Source of the DNA: Chlorobiaceae bacterium
GTDB taxonomy: Bacteria; Bacteroidota; Ignavibacteria; UBA10030; SZUA-254
Direction of reading: 5' to 3'
NCBI GenBank assembly: GCA_013824245.1
Contig: PNNN01000011.1
Location: 107,396 to 171,395 of the forward strand
Length of the DNA stretch: 64,000 nt
Below the pieces are notes generated by a model. That model did no database searches. It was not told the DNA's origin and was given only the letters and a program-made list of their open reading frames with translations. Position 1 is the stretch's first letter. Each line of letters opens with the position of its first letter. This document shows positions 26,824 through 34,370 of the stretch, one piece after another. The position numbers were made by a program, and so were the translations under genes.

Positions 26824-26846
26824 TTCTTCGACGACAAGTCGAAGAA
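26824..26846. repeat. Perfect hairpin TTCTTCGAC/GTCGAAGAA
   Basis: Nine-bp arms at 26824-26832 and 26838-26846 enclose GACAA. It lies about 50 bp past the 3' end of the sigma-like gene on the minus strand and could end its transcript. Confidence 0.5.
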
Positions 26847-26893
26847 TGTAACGAGAAAATAGACTTATTAGTCAACCCCTATAGGGTGAGGGT

Positions 26894-27916
26894 TCAAATC
26901 TCTTTCATCAACCTTGCCGCAAATTCTTCCCTCGCTATTTTCAACAAATATTCCATTTTCGTGCGGTATATTTCTTCATATTGCTTTTCCTCAATTTGTA
27001 AATGTGCTTTCAAATATTCTAGTATCGACGGTTTAGATTCTTCCCCGCAACACCAATCTTCCAGCATATCTCTGAATGTATTGTACAATGCCTCTGCTCC
27101 TTTTCTATCAACTTTACCCCGTGCTAAATATGTGAGGAATATTTTTTCTTTTAGCGCTAGCAGCACTTCTGATGATAATTGCTCTATCTCGAATTTGGTT
27201 AAACCCTCCGACGTGCAAATAACTTCTTGTTCCTCGATTGTTTGATCGCTATGATATATTTTTCTGAAAATCTGAACCACATCAACCACAGACATCGATG
27301 TCCGGTACTTATTTTGTCCCGTCAATACTCCACAGCAAACTTCCAGTAGTTCCGGTATCGTTCGATGATGATCTACGTTTATCATGAATTCGCGTTCGAA
27401 TTCTTCTCGCGGGAAATCATTCAATTGCAGCGTTGTTTGATTTTTCGGTTTTAAGATCAATCCCCGATAATCTCTTTCAATAATAAGTGTGTCGGATTTT
27501 TTCACCGTGTCGCGTATGTTTCTATGGATCTTTGCGCCCACAGGATCGGATTGAGCATATAACCGTGCAAGCTGCGCATCTGCCAAACAGGTGAGGAACG
27601 ATTTGTAAGCGAGAAATATTTCAATCTCAGGAAGCTGTGTTAAATCATCATCGAGAGCTTTTGAGAAATTTATCAATTTTTGATAATTATTATTCTCATC
27701 TTTTGAGAATGCTTCAGCTATGCAATCGTATGCTAAATCGGTAATCGTAAGACCTTGATGGAGAGAGAGGTGTACCACCGATTGTCGAAAATACCTGAGG
27801 TAATTTTCGATTATCGATCTGCTGATATGGACCAACTCGGCAAGCTCTCGATGGTCGATATCTCCTTCAAGGAGCTTCATCAGCCGATCTTTTATTATTT
27901 TACAATCCCATTTCAA
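26894..27916 (-). CDS. Unknown cytoplasmic protein, possible divergent sigma-like regulator
   Basis: I do not securely recognise this 340-residue protein. The segment LTITDLAYDCIAEAF near residue 55 resembles the DLAQDVFLRAF pattern of sigma-70 region 2, and the long helical middle (FLTCLADAQLARLYAQSDPVGAKIHRNIRD) and a helical C-terminal half would suit a DNA/RNA-polymerase-binding protein, but no clear region 4 helix-turn-helix is visible. It has no signal or membrane segment. The next gene on the strand encodes a zinc-finger anti-sigma-like membrane protein, which is the main reason for suggesting a regulatory pair. The sigma idea is tentative. Confidence 0.6.
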   Translation of the reverse strand: MKWDCKIIKDRLMKLLEGDIDHRELAELVHISRSIIENYLRYFRQSVVHLSLHQGLTITDLAYDCIAEAFSKDENNNYQKLINFSKALDDDLTQLPEIEIFLAYKSFLTCLADAQLARLYAQSDPVGAKIHRNIRDTVKKSDTLIIERDYRGLILKPKNQTTLQLNDFPREEFEREFMINVDHHRTIPELLEVCCGVLTGQNKYRTSMSVVDVVQIFRKIYHSDQTIEEQEVICTSEGLTKFEIEQLSSEVLLALKEKIFLTYLARGKVDRKGAEALYNTFRDMLEDWCCGEESKPSILEYLKAHLQIEEKQYEEIYRTKMEYLLKIAREEFAARLMKEI

Positions 27917-28031
27917 ACAATTGCCTTTTTTGAGATAGATCTATCCGCGAATCGAAAAATAGAAAGAATTGAGGAAAGAATCAAACCTTTGCATCTTCCC
28001 TAAAATTTCTATATTTTGGAATAAATTAGAA

Positions 28032-28063
28032 AATCCAATATTCCAAAACTCCATTAATCCAGT
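28032..28063. repeat. Four octanucleotide units before MFS gene
   Basis: AATCCAAT, ATTCCAAA, ACTCCATT and AATCCAGT follow each other directly and end 9 bp before the MFS start codon, occupying the expected leader and ribosome-site region. Confidence 0.65.
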
Positions 28064-28071
28064 GGCATTTT

Positions 28072-29424
28072 ATGTCTGAACGACCTTTACCCTCTGCTCT
28101 CTATCGCTGGATGGTTTTACTATTCATCAGTCTTGCGATGTTCGGTAATTACTATATTTACGATAGTATAAGTCCGCTTGCCGATCTGTTGAAATCACAA
28201 CTTTGCTTCACCGATTCTGAGATCGGGCTGCTCAATGGTATTTACAGTCTACCCAATATCATTATGGTGTTGATCGGCGGCATCATCATAGATAGAATCG
28301 GAACACGCAAATCTGTTTTTATCTTCACCATGCTGATAATGTTAGGCGCTTTGGTTACCGCAGTTAAAGGAGATATTTTTTGGATGGCTGCAGGCCGTCT
28401 TATCTTCGGTCTTGGCGCCGAATCGATGATTGTAGCAATCACTACGATTATTGCTCGATGGTTCAAAGGTAAACAACTCGCTTTTGCGTTCGGTTTGAAT
28501 TTAACTATTGCCCGACTTGGATCGTTCATGGCTCTCAATGCACCTTCGTGGGGAAGGGGTTTGTACGATTACTGGCAATCGCCGCTCTGGATTACTGTCG
28601 GCGCCGGAGTGTTTGCGGTGATTTGCATAATTGTTTTCTACATTATGGATGTATACGGGAATAAAAAATTCGCGATGGAGAAAGAAGGCAATCAGGACAA
28701 GATAGAAATAAAAGAGATTTTTAAATTTGGAGTTTCGTTCTGGTACATTACAGCGCTTTGCGTTACATTTTATTCGGCAATGTTCCCGTTTCAAACATTC
28801 GCTATTAAATTTTTTCAGGAAGCACACGGCACAACAAGAGAGGTTGGCGGAAATCTTTCGAGTATGTTAACGCTTGCGGCAATGATCTTCACGCCGCTGT
28901 TCGGATTATTAACAGATAAAATTGGAAAGCGTTCTTTGATGATGATGTTCGGTTCGCTTCTAATTGTTCCTGTATATCTCATAATGGCATATAAAATTGA
29001 TCTCGCTTCGTTCATCGGTTTGCACGGCGGATTAACATTCGACTTTGCATTCTTTGGAATCGAAAAAGCAGTTATCCCGTATTATCTTATGGTTCCGATG
29101 TCGTTAATGGGAATTGCTTTTTCTTTGATACCCGCTGTTATGTGGCCCTCAGTTGCATATATTGTCGATCCTAAAAAATTAGGAACGGCTTATGGTTTGA
29201 TGACGATGATACAGAATATTGGATTGTTCGGTTTCAATTTGCTGATTGGATGGGCAAATGATTTTTCAGGTGCAAGCGCTGCGAACCCCGGCGGTTATAC
29301 ACTTGGAATGTGGATATTTACATCGTTAGGATTTTTTGGATTGATGTTTGCGTTTTTATTGAGGAGAAGAGAAATAGGACCGCACGGACATGGATTAGAA
29401 AGGGTTTCAGGTTCAACAAAATAG
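28072..29424 (+). CDS. MFS transporter
   Basis: A 450-residue major facilitator with 12 predicted membrane segments. The loop motif GGIIIDRIGTRKSVF between segments 2 and 3 is the MFS signature, and LTDKIGKRSLMMMFG is its repeat in the second half. A long polar loop lies in the middle (EKEGNQDKIEIKEIFK). The family's range is wide and the substrate cannot be assigned; the opening YYIYDSISPLADLL with FTDSEIGLLNGIYSLPN resembles carboxylate/sugar-phosphate type carriers in FCB bacteria. No Shine-Dalgarno sequence is seen; the octad tract occupies the place. Confidence 0.9.
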   Translation: MSERPLPSALYRWMVLLFISLAMFGNYYIYDSISPLADLLKSQLCFTDSEIGLLNGIYSLPNIIMVLIGGIIIDRIGTRKSVFIFTMLIMLGALVTAVKGDIFWMAAGRLIFGLGAESMIVAITTIIARWFKGKQLAFAFGLNLTIARLGSFMALNAPSWGRGLYDYWQSPLWITVGAGVFAVICIIVFYIMDVYGNKKFAMEKEGNQDKIEIKEIFKFGVSFWYITALCVTFYSAMFPFQTFAIKFFQEAHGTTREVGGNLSSMLTLAAMIFTPLFGLLTDKIGKRSLMMMFGSLLIVPVYLIMAYKIDLASFIGLHGGLTFDFAFFGIEKAVIPYYLMVPMSLMGIAFSLIPAVMWPSVAYIVDPKKLGTAYGLMTMIQNIGLFGFNLLIGWANDFSGASAANPGGYTLGMWIFTSLGFFGLMFAFLLRRREIGPHGHGLERVSGSTK

Positions 29425-29425
29425 A

Positions 29426-29457
29426 TCCTCTGTGCTCTCTGCGCCTCTGCGGTGAAA
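29426..29457. repeat. GCG-type dispersed repeat after MFS gene
   Basis: TCCTCTGTGCTCTCTGCGCC followed by TCTGCGGTGAAA. It shares the pattern TCTGCG..CT..GCGGTnAAA with the copy at 12375-12421. Confidence 0.55.
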
Positions 29458-29509
29458 ATATTTTAGCTCAGAGCTGTAGAAATTTCAAAAACAATATTGA
29501 TAAATAGTT

Positions 29510-29803
29510 GTGAAAAATTTAAACACGGTAAAAAAAATATTAGTAAAGCACAAACCTGAAATCGTTAAAAGATTTCATGTTAAGGAGATAGGTGTTTTTG
29601 GATCTTACGTTAGGAATGAACAGAAGAAAAGGAGTGATGTAGATATACTTGTGGAGTACTCTAAAGTTCCCGGATTCTTTGAATATCTGGATCTAGAAGA
29701 GTATCTATCGAATCTCTTGAATTTAAAAGTCGACCTTGTTATGAAAAGCGCTTTGAAACCGTACATAGGAAAATATATTCTTCAAGAGGTTATGTATCTA
29801 TGA
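29510..29803 (+). CDS. MNT nucleotidyltransferase antitoxin (type VII TA)
   Basis: A 97-residue minimal nucleotidyltransferase with VFGSYVRNEQKKRSDVDILVEY: Gly31-Ser32 and Asp43/Asp45 of the pol-beta site, and LKVDLVMK with the third Asp. It starts with GTG. Its end overlaps the HEPN gene by 4 bp. In characterised MntA/HepT pairs the antitoxin adds AMP to the toxin tyrosine. The set appears complete, in contrast to the broken pair at 16508-17003. Confidence 0.92.
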   Translation: MKNLNTVKKILVKHKPEIVKRFHVKEIGVFGSYVRNEQKKRSDVDILVEYSKVPGFFEYLDLEEYLSNLLNLKVDLVMKSALKPYIGKYILQEVMYL

Positions 29804-30186
29804 CCCGGACTATAGCAGATTATGTCAAGGATATAAATGACATGATCACAAAGATAGAAGAGTTCTCTGAAGATATAAAATTTGAACAATTTGAGAAGGA
29901 TGAAAAGACAAAGTATGCAGTTGTACGTGCATTAGAAATAATGGGAGAAGCATCTAAAAATATTCCACCTTTTATCAAGAAGAAATATAATAAAGTTCCA
30001 TGGAAGAAAATGGCAGGAATGAGAGATAAATTGATTCATGAATATTTTGGTGTAAATACAAAGGTATTATGGCAAACAATCAATGAAGAAATTCCAGTGA
30101 TCAAGCAATTGCTCAAGAATATCTCTGAAGAAATTCATGATGAACTGAGGTTAGATTTTCGTAATAATGAAAACCATAATAAATAG
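29800..30186 (+). CDS. HEPN (DUF86/HepT-like) RNase toxin
   Basis: A 128-residue DUF86 HEPN protein. The catalytic RNase motif RDKLIHEY (Arg75, His80, Tyr82) is intact, and Tyr82 lies where MntA AMPylates HepT toxins. VVRALEIMGEASKNIP is the usual preceding helix. The 4-bp overlap with MNT indicates tight coupling. The C-terminal tail is short, basic and Asn-rich. An active, neutralisable toxin is expected. Confidence 0.92.
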   Translation: MTRTIADYVKDINDMITKIEEFSEDIKFEQFEKDEKTKYAVVRALEIMGEASKNIPPFIKKKYNKVPWKKMAGMRDKLIHEYFGVNTKVLWQTINEEIPVIKQLLKNISEEIHDELRLDFRNNENHNK

Positions 30187-30222
30187 ATTTTAATAATTTT
30201 TGTAAATATAATCTGAATCCTT

Positions 30223-31197
30223 ATGAACATATCGAATGAGTTATACTCCGCCTCCCTAATCGCCGTCCGCGATTGCATGGGAACAAAATCAAACGAAAAA
30301 GTTCTCGTCGTAACCGATGAGCCGCTGCGAACTATTGGTTATTCGCTTTGGCAAGCGGCGAAAGATTTAGGAACCGAAGTGATGCTCATTGAAATGCTTC
30401 CGCGCAAAACGAACGGTGAAGAACCGCCGGCGGAAGTTGCCGAGTTGATGAAAAAAGTTGATGTAGTTTTATGTCCGACATCTAAGTCGCTAACACATAC
30501 CGATGCGAGGCGTAACGCAAGTGCCGTGGGAACGCGAATTGCCACGCTCCCGGGTGTAACTGAAGAAATCATGATTCGTTGCATGAACGCCGATTACAAT
30601 AGAATTGCTGAACGGACTTTCAAAATTTGTGCGATGATGAAGAAAACCGATGCCATTCGTGTTACAGCTTCAAGCGGTACAGATATAACGATGCCAATCA
30701 AGGGGCGTGAAGCGCATGCAAGTTCCGGACTTTTCAGAGAGAAGGGTTTGTGGGGAAATCTTCCAACCGGCGAATCGTATTTAGCTCCACTTGAAGGATT
30801 GTCGAACGGCATTGTTGTTGTCGATGGATCGATGGCAAGTGTCGGCATGGTGAAAGTACCGATACGTATTGTGGTGAAAGACGGTTACGCCACCGAGATT
30901 ACGGGAGGCGATGAGGCAAAACGGTTACGCGAATTATTAGAGCCGCATGGAAAAGATGCTTACACGGTTGCTGAATTCGGAATTGGAACGAACGACAAAG
31001 CTATACTAACCGGTAAAATTTTAGAAGACGAAAAAGTTATGGGAACAATCCATATCGCTTTTGGTGATAATAAATCAATGGGCGGATCTGTGCGCGTAGC
31101 CAGCCATCTCGACGGGTTGATTAAGGAGCCGACTGTATGGTTTGATGATAAGATGATAATGAAGGATGGGAAGTTTTTAATTGATTTCGAATTGTGA
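30223..31197 (+). CDS. Aminopeptidase of the M29-like family
   Basis: A 324-residue metallopeptidase-like protein of the M29/leucyl aminopeptidase group. Diagnostic segments are VLVVTDEPLRTIGYSLWQAA, LPGVTEEIMIRCMNADY, the GTDITMPIKGREAH strand, NLPTGESYLAPLEG (metal-binding Glu region), TVAEFGIGTNDKA and IHIAFGDNKSMGG (His-Asp ligands). It should release N-terminal residues from peptides with two divalent metals; the related NicX dioxygenases are a less likely option. The last two codons and stop (GAATTGTGA) form the first unit of a heptanucleotide tract at 31189-31216. Confidence 0.85.
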   Translation: MNISNELYSASLIAVRDCMGTKSNEKVLVVTDEPLRTIGYSLWQAAKDLGTEVMLIEMLPRKTNGEEPPAEVAELMKKVDVVLCPTSKSLTHTDARRNASAVGTRIATLPGVTEEIMIRCMNADYNRIAERTFKICAMMKKTDAIRVTASSGTDITMPIKGREAHASSGLFREKGLWGNLPTGESYLAPLEGLSNGIVVVDGSMASVGMVKVPIRIVVKDGYATEITGGDEAKRLRELLEPHGKDAYTVAEFGIGTNDKAILTGKILEDEKVMGTIHIAFGDNKSMGGSVRVASHLDGLIKEPTVWFDDKMIMKDGKFLIDFEL

Positions 31198-31216
31198 ATT
31201 GTGGATTGTGAATTGA
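31189..31216. repeat. Heptad tract at end of aminopeptidase gene
   Basis: Units GAATTGT, GAATTGT, GGATTGT and GAATTGA. It overlaps the final codons and stop of the aminopeptidase gene and ends 16 bp before the four-helix-bundle start. Its reverse complement (CAATTCAC type) matches the tract on the other side of that gene. Confidence 0.75.
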
Positions 31217-31232
31217 CCTTTGGAAGGTATAT

Positions 31233-31589
31233 ATGACTACCGAGGAATTGAAAGAGCGAACAAAAAAAATGGCATTGGAAGTTATAAGATTAACTTCATC
31301 ATTGCCACGAAATAGAGAGGTGGATGTTTTAGCAAAACAATTAGTACGTTCCGCAACTTCCGTAGGTGCCAATTATCGATCCGCATGTCGAGCACGTTCA
31401 AAAGCCGATTTTATAAATAAAATTGATATCGTTGAAGAAGAAGCTGACGACTCTTTGTATTGGCTGGAATTATTTACAGAGTCAAAGATAATAAAATTCG
31501 ATAAAGTCCAACCATTGATGAATGAAATGAAAGAATTATTGGCAATTTTTACTGCCTCAGGTAGAACGGCTAAATTTGGTAAAAAATAA
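31233..31589 (+). CDS. Four-helix-bundle protein of the 23S rRNA intervening-sequence type
   Basis: A 118-residue member of the S23/IVP four-helix-bundle family: MALEVIRLTSSLPRNREVDVLAKQLVRSATSVGANYRSACRARSKADFINKIDIVEEEADDSLYWLEL is the diagnostic run, spanning residues 13-80. Members lie in insertions of 23S rRNA genes in some bacteria and are scattered singly elsewhere; relatives act as accessory Avd proteins of diversity-generating retroelements. No reverse transcriptase or rRNA is in the window. A GGAAGG ribosome site precedes the ATG. It is flanked by heptad tracts in opposite orientation (31189-31216 and 31589-31616). Confidence 0.92.
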   Translation: MTTEELKERTKKMALEVIRLTSSLPRNREVDVLAKQLVRSATSVGANYRSACRARSKADFINKIDIVEEEADDSLYWLELFTESKIIKFDKVQPLMNEMKELLAIFTASGRTAKFGKK

Positions 31590-31616
31590 ATTCGCAATTC
31601 GCATTTTGAAATCCGA
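31589..31616. repeat. Heptad tract after four-helix-bundle gene
   Basis: Units AATTCGC, AATTCGC, ATTTTGA and AATCCGA begin on the last base of the stop codon. They are the inverted counterpart of the upstream GAATTGT units. Confidence 0.72.
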
Positions 31617-31703
31617 AATATCATAGTAAACTTTTTACCTAAAAATATGTCTAATTTTCAGTCTATTTCCACAATCTAATAAATAATCATTATTTTATAT
31701 CAA

Positions 31704-33110
31704 ATGAAGAAAAAAATATTTTTATATTCCGGAGTAGGTATTATAATAATCGCAGTTGCGGTTTATTTCTTATTCTTTAGTTCGGATTCCGCGGAAATTA
31801 AGTATAGGACCGAAAAAGTAACTCGTGGAGATGTTACTATACAGGTGCGGGCAACCGGCACTATAAACCCCGTTCAAACAGTACAAGTTGGAAGTCAGGT
31901 ATCGGGAATAATTGATAAACTTTATGCCGACTTCAACTCGGAGGTGAAGCAAGGACAAATAATCGCACGTATCGATTCAACGTTTCTTTATGCATCTGTA
32001 AAAGAAGCAGAGGCAAATCTTGAGCGCAACCAAGCACAAGTCAACGAAGCAAAACGCAGCTTCAATAGAACGACAGAGCTGTTTAAGAAAAATTTAGTAT
32101 CGCAAGCTGATCTCGATGCTGCACAAACTCAATTTGAAGCTGCGACTGCACAGCTTAAGCAATCGCAAGCATCCTTAGACAGAGTTATGGTGAATTTGCG
32201 CTATTCTATTATTCGCGCACCGATAGACGGAGTAGTGATATCGAGAGAAATCGATGTCGGTCAAACTGTGGCGGCAAGTTTTCAGGCGCCAAAGCTTTTT
32301 ACTATCGCAAACGATCTGAAACAGATGCAGGTGGAAGCAAGTGTGGATGAAGCAGATATTGGGCAAATCAAAGAAGATCAAGTGGCAACCTTCACAGTTG
32401 ATGCATATCCCGGTGAAGAATTCGAAGGTGAAGTTACACAGGTTCGTCTTTCACCAGTAACGGTTCAGAATGTAGTTACTTACACTGTTATTATTCATGT
32501 CCCGAATGCTGATCTAAAACTCAGACCCGGAATGACGGCTACGGTTTCCATACTAATCGACAAACGCGAGAACGTGCTTCGCGTTCCAACACTTGCAATC
32601 CGTTTCCAGCCGCCTCAGGAAGTTTTAGCGAAGATGAAGAATGAAGGCAAGCCGGAAACAGGAGACAAAATAATAACCGAAGCCAAGCCCGAACAGAAAT
32701 CGCCTGAGAATCAAGTAGGTGAACAACGCATGAGAGAATTCAGACAAGGGAACCCTTCAGGTGAACAAAAAAGCGAACGTGGACGACCTGAAAAAATGGA
32801 GCGAAGAAAATTTCGATCGGGCGATGATTCTCTTAATCAAGATGGCAGTATGACGAGGAAACATTTCAAACCGAAGACGGCAAAAGTTTGGATTTTAGAA
32901 AAAGGGAAGGACCTAAAATCAATCGAAGTTCGCACGGGCATCAATGATAACCGCTTCGTTGAAATCATGACCGATGAGTTAAAAGATGGCGATGAAATTA
33001 TTATTGGAACGACGAACGGGGCGACTGCAATGGGATCACAGCAAACTAATCCATTTGCACCGAGGACGATAGGCGGATCCGGTTCTGGTATGGGTCGCCG
33101 GGGACCATAA
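31704..33110 (+). CDS. MacA-like periplasmic adaptor of an efflux ABC transporter
   Basis: A 468-residue membrane-fusion protein anchored by an N-terminal helix (residues 5-26). The lipoyl half-motifs (GTINPVQTVQVGSQVSGIIDKLYADFNSEVKQGQIIARID; then LRYSIIRAPIDGVVISREIDVGQTVAA) flank an alpha-hairpin (residues 90-165), and the beta-barrel domain ends LRPGMTATVSILIDKR. An insertion of about 85 charged residues (310-395, rich in Glu, Lys, Arg and Gln) interrupts the C-terminal domain. It should join an inner-membrane pump to an outer-membrane channel. The partner permease follows 23 bp downstream. Confidence 0.93.
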   Translation: MKKKIFLYSGVGIIIIAVAVYFLFFSSDSAEIKYRTEKVTRGDVTIQVRATGTINPVQTVQVGSQVSGIIDKLYADFNSEVKQGQIIARIDSTFLYASVKEAEANLERNQAQVNEAKRSFNRTTELFKKNLVSQADLDAAQTQFEAATAQLKQSQASLDRVMVNLRYSIIRAPIDGVVISREIDVGQTVAASFQAPKLFTIANDLKQMQVEASVDEADIGQIKEDQVATFTVDAYPGEEFEGEVTQVRLSPVTVQNVVTYTVIIHVPNADLKLRPGMTATVSILIDKRENVLRVPTLAIRFQPPQEVLAKMKNEGKPETGDKIITEAKPEQKSPENQVGEQRMREFRQGNPSGEQKSERGRPEKMERRKFRSGDDSLNQDGSMTRKHFKPKTAKVWILEKGKDLKSIEVRTGINDNRFVEIMTDELKDGDEIIIGTTNGATAMGSQQTNPFAPRTIGGSGSGMGRRGP

Positions 33111-33133
33111 ATGGAAAACGGTTAGAGAAAATT

Positions 33134-34354
33134 ATGATGAGATTTATAGAAATATTACGTATAGCATTCGATGCATTGCTGCGAAACAAAATGCGCTCAC
33201 TGCTTACAATGCTCGGTATCATTATTGGTGTTGGCGCAGTGATTGCGATGGTGGCTATCGGGCAAGGTGCTCAGGTTCAGGTAGAAGCCCAGATAAGTAG
33301 TTTGGGTTCAAATATATTGTTAGTATTTCCAGGCACAACCACACGCGGAGGTGTAATGGCTGGGGCAGGCACCGGATCTACGATCACTGAAGAAGACGGT
33401 CAAGCAGTGAAAGAACAATGCCCTGCAGTCGCCTACGTCAGTCCGCTACTTCGATCTGGTGCACAAGTAGTTTATGCAAATCTCAATTGGGGTACGGTAA
33501 TTCAAGGTGGTGCTGTTGATTTTTTTTCTATCCGAGATTTCAGATTGCAGTCGGGTGATTATTTTACTGAGCAAGATGTTCGTGCTGCAACAAAAGTATG
33601 TTTACTTGGGAAAACTGTTGTAGACCAATTATTTGAATCTGCTGATCCGGTAGGACAAACAGTACGCATTCGCAATATTCCCTTTAGGGTAATTGGAACG
33701 CTGCAGCCGAAAGGGCAGAATGCGATGGGGCAAGATCAGGATGATATTATTATCATTCCATACACAACATTACAAAAACGGTTGATGGGTCATACACGGT
33801 CCTGGGGTTTCATTGTATCGGCAGTTAGTAAAGCACAAATTAGTGCAGCGCAGCAGCAGATCACCGATCTTCTACGAGTTCGTCATAAACTTGGACCTAT
33901 GGATGATAATGATTTCACGATACGTACTCAAACAGAAATCGCCGATGCGCAATCGGCAACTGCCAATATAATGACGATTCTTCTTGCAAGCATTGCATCT
34001 ATATCTTTGCTTGTTGGTGGAATTGGTATCATGAACATCATGCTTGTTTCGGTAACGGAACGAACGCGCGAAATAGGAATACGAATTTCCATAGGCGCGA
34101 GACAGAGAGATATATTAACTCAATTCTTAATGGAAGCTATCGTAATGAGTTTGCTTGGAGGACTCATCGGAATTTTGTTCGGTGTTATTGCATCAAATCT
34201 TGTTTCCAAATTTGCAGGGTGGCCCACATTTGTAACAGCACAGTCAATAATTATGGCGGTATCGTTTTCTATGGCAGTCGGTGTATTTTTCGGATATTAT
34301 CCCGCAAGGAAGGCATCCGGGCTTAACCCAATTGATGCACTGAGGTATGAATAA
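33134..34354 (+). CDS. MacB-like ABC transporter permease (no ATPase domain)
   Basis: A 406-residue protein with the MacB periplasmic core (residues 45-230) between the first membrane helix and three C-terminal helices (FtsX domain). Family motifs include NKMRSLLTMLGIIIGVGAVIAMVAIGQGA and, later, GGIGIMNIMLVSVTERTREIGIRISIGARQRDILTQFLMEA, with the coupling-helix segment RTREIGIR for contact with the ATPase. The product is a macrolide/lipid/peptide exporter-type permease. Unlike full MacB it lacks the ATPase, which in split systems is a separate gene; none lies next to it here. Confidence 0.93.
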   Translation: MMRFIEILRIAFDALLRNKMRSLLTMLGIIIGVGAVIAMVAIGQGAQVQVEAQISSLGSNILLVFPGTTTRGGVMAGAGTGSTITEEDGQAVKEQCPAVAYVSPLLRSGAQVVYANLNWGTVIQGGAVDFFSIRDFRLQSGDYFTEQDVRAATKVCLLGKTVVDQLFESADPVGQTVRIRNIPFRVIGTLQPKGQNAMGQDQDDIIIIPYTTLQKRLMGHTRSWGFIVSAVSKAQISAAQQQITDLLRVRHKLGPMDDNDFTIRTQTEIADAQSATANIMTILLASIASISLLVGGIGIMNIMLVSVTERTREIGIRISIGARQRDILTQFLMEAIVMSLLGGLIGILFGVIASNLVSKFAGWPTFVTAQSIIMAVSFSMAVGVFFGYYPARKASGLNPIDALRYE

Positions 34355-34370
34355 TCTATAGGGGGTTATT

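Larger units (their letters stand above)
26427..26893. other. Repeat-dense gene-free stretch of 467 bp
   Basis: No gene is supported here. From left to right it holds an A-rich heptad tract with an internal CCGCC/GGCGG hairpin (26427-26547), three octads (26557-26580), a REP-like palindrome (26670-26709), two short GC-rich stem candidates (26748-26775) and a perfect 9-bp hairpin (26824-26846). The minus-strand reading frame at 26631-26837 merely translates the palindrome. Confidence 0.7.

Noticed and set aside
26631-26837. 68-residue minus-strand reading frame
   Set aside because: It includes SDVTLSEVEGS, the usual translation of the CCCTTCGAC...CAGGG palindrome, and its remainder reads through other repeats; it is not a real gene.
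26715-27245. 176-residue plus-strand reading frame
   Set aside because: It overlaps repeats and is antisense to the 340-residue gene, whose codon use and coupling look real; nothing in it is recognisable.
31233-31589. Diversity-generating retroelement accessory (Avd) gene
   Set aside because: The protein is related, but there is no reverse transcriptase, template repeat or variable-repeat target in the window.
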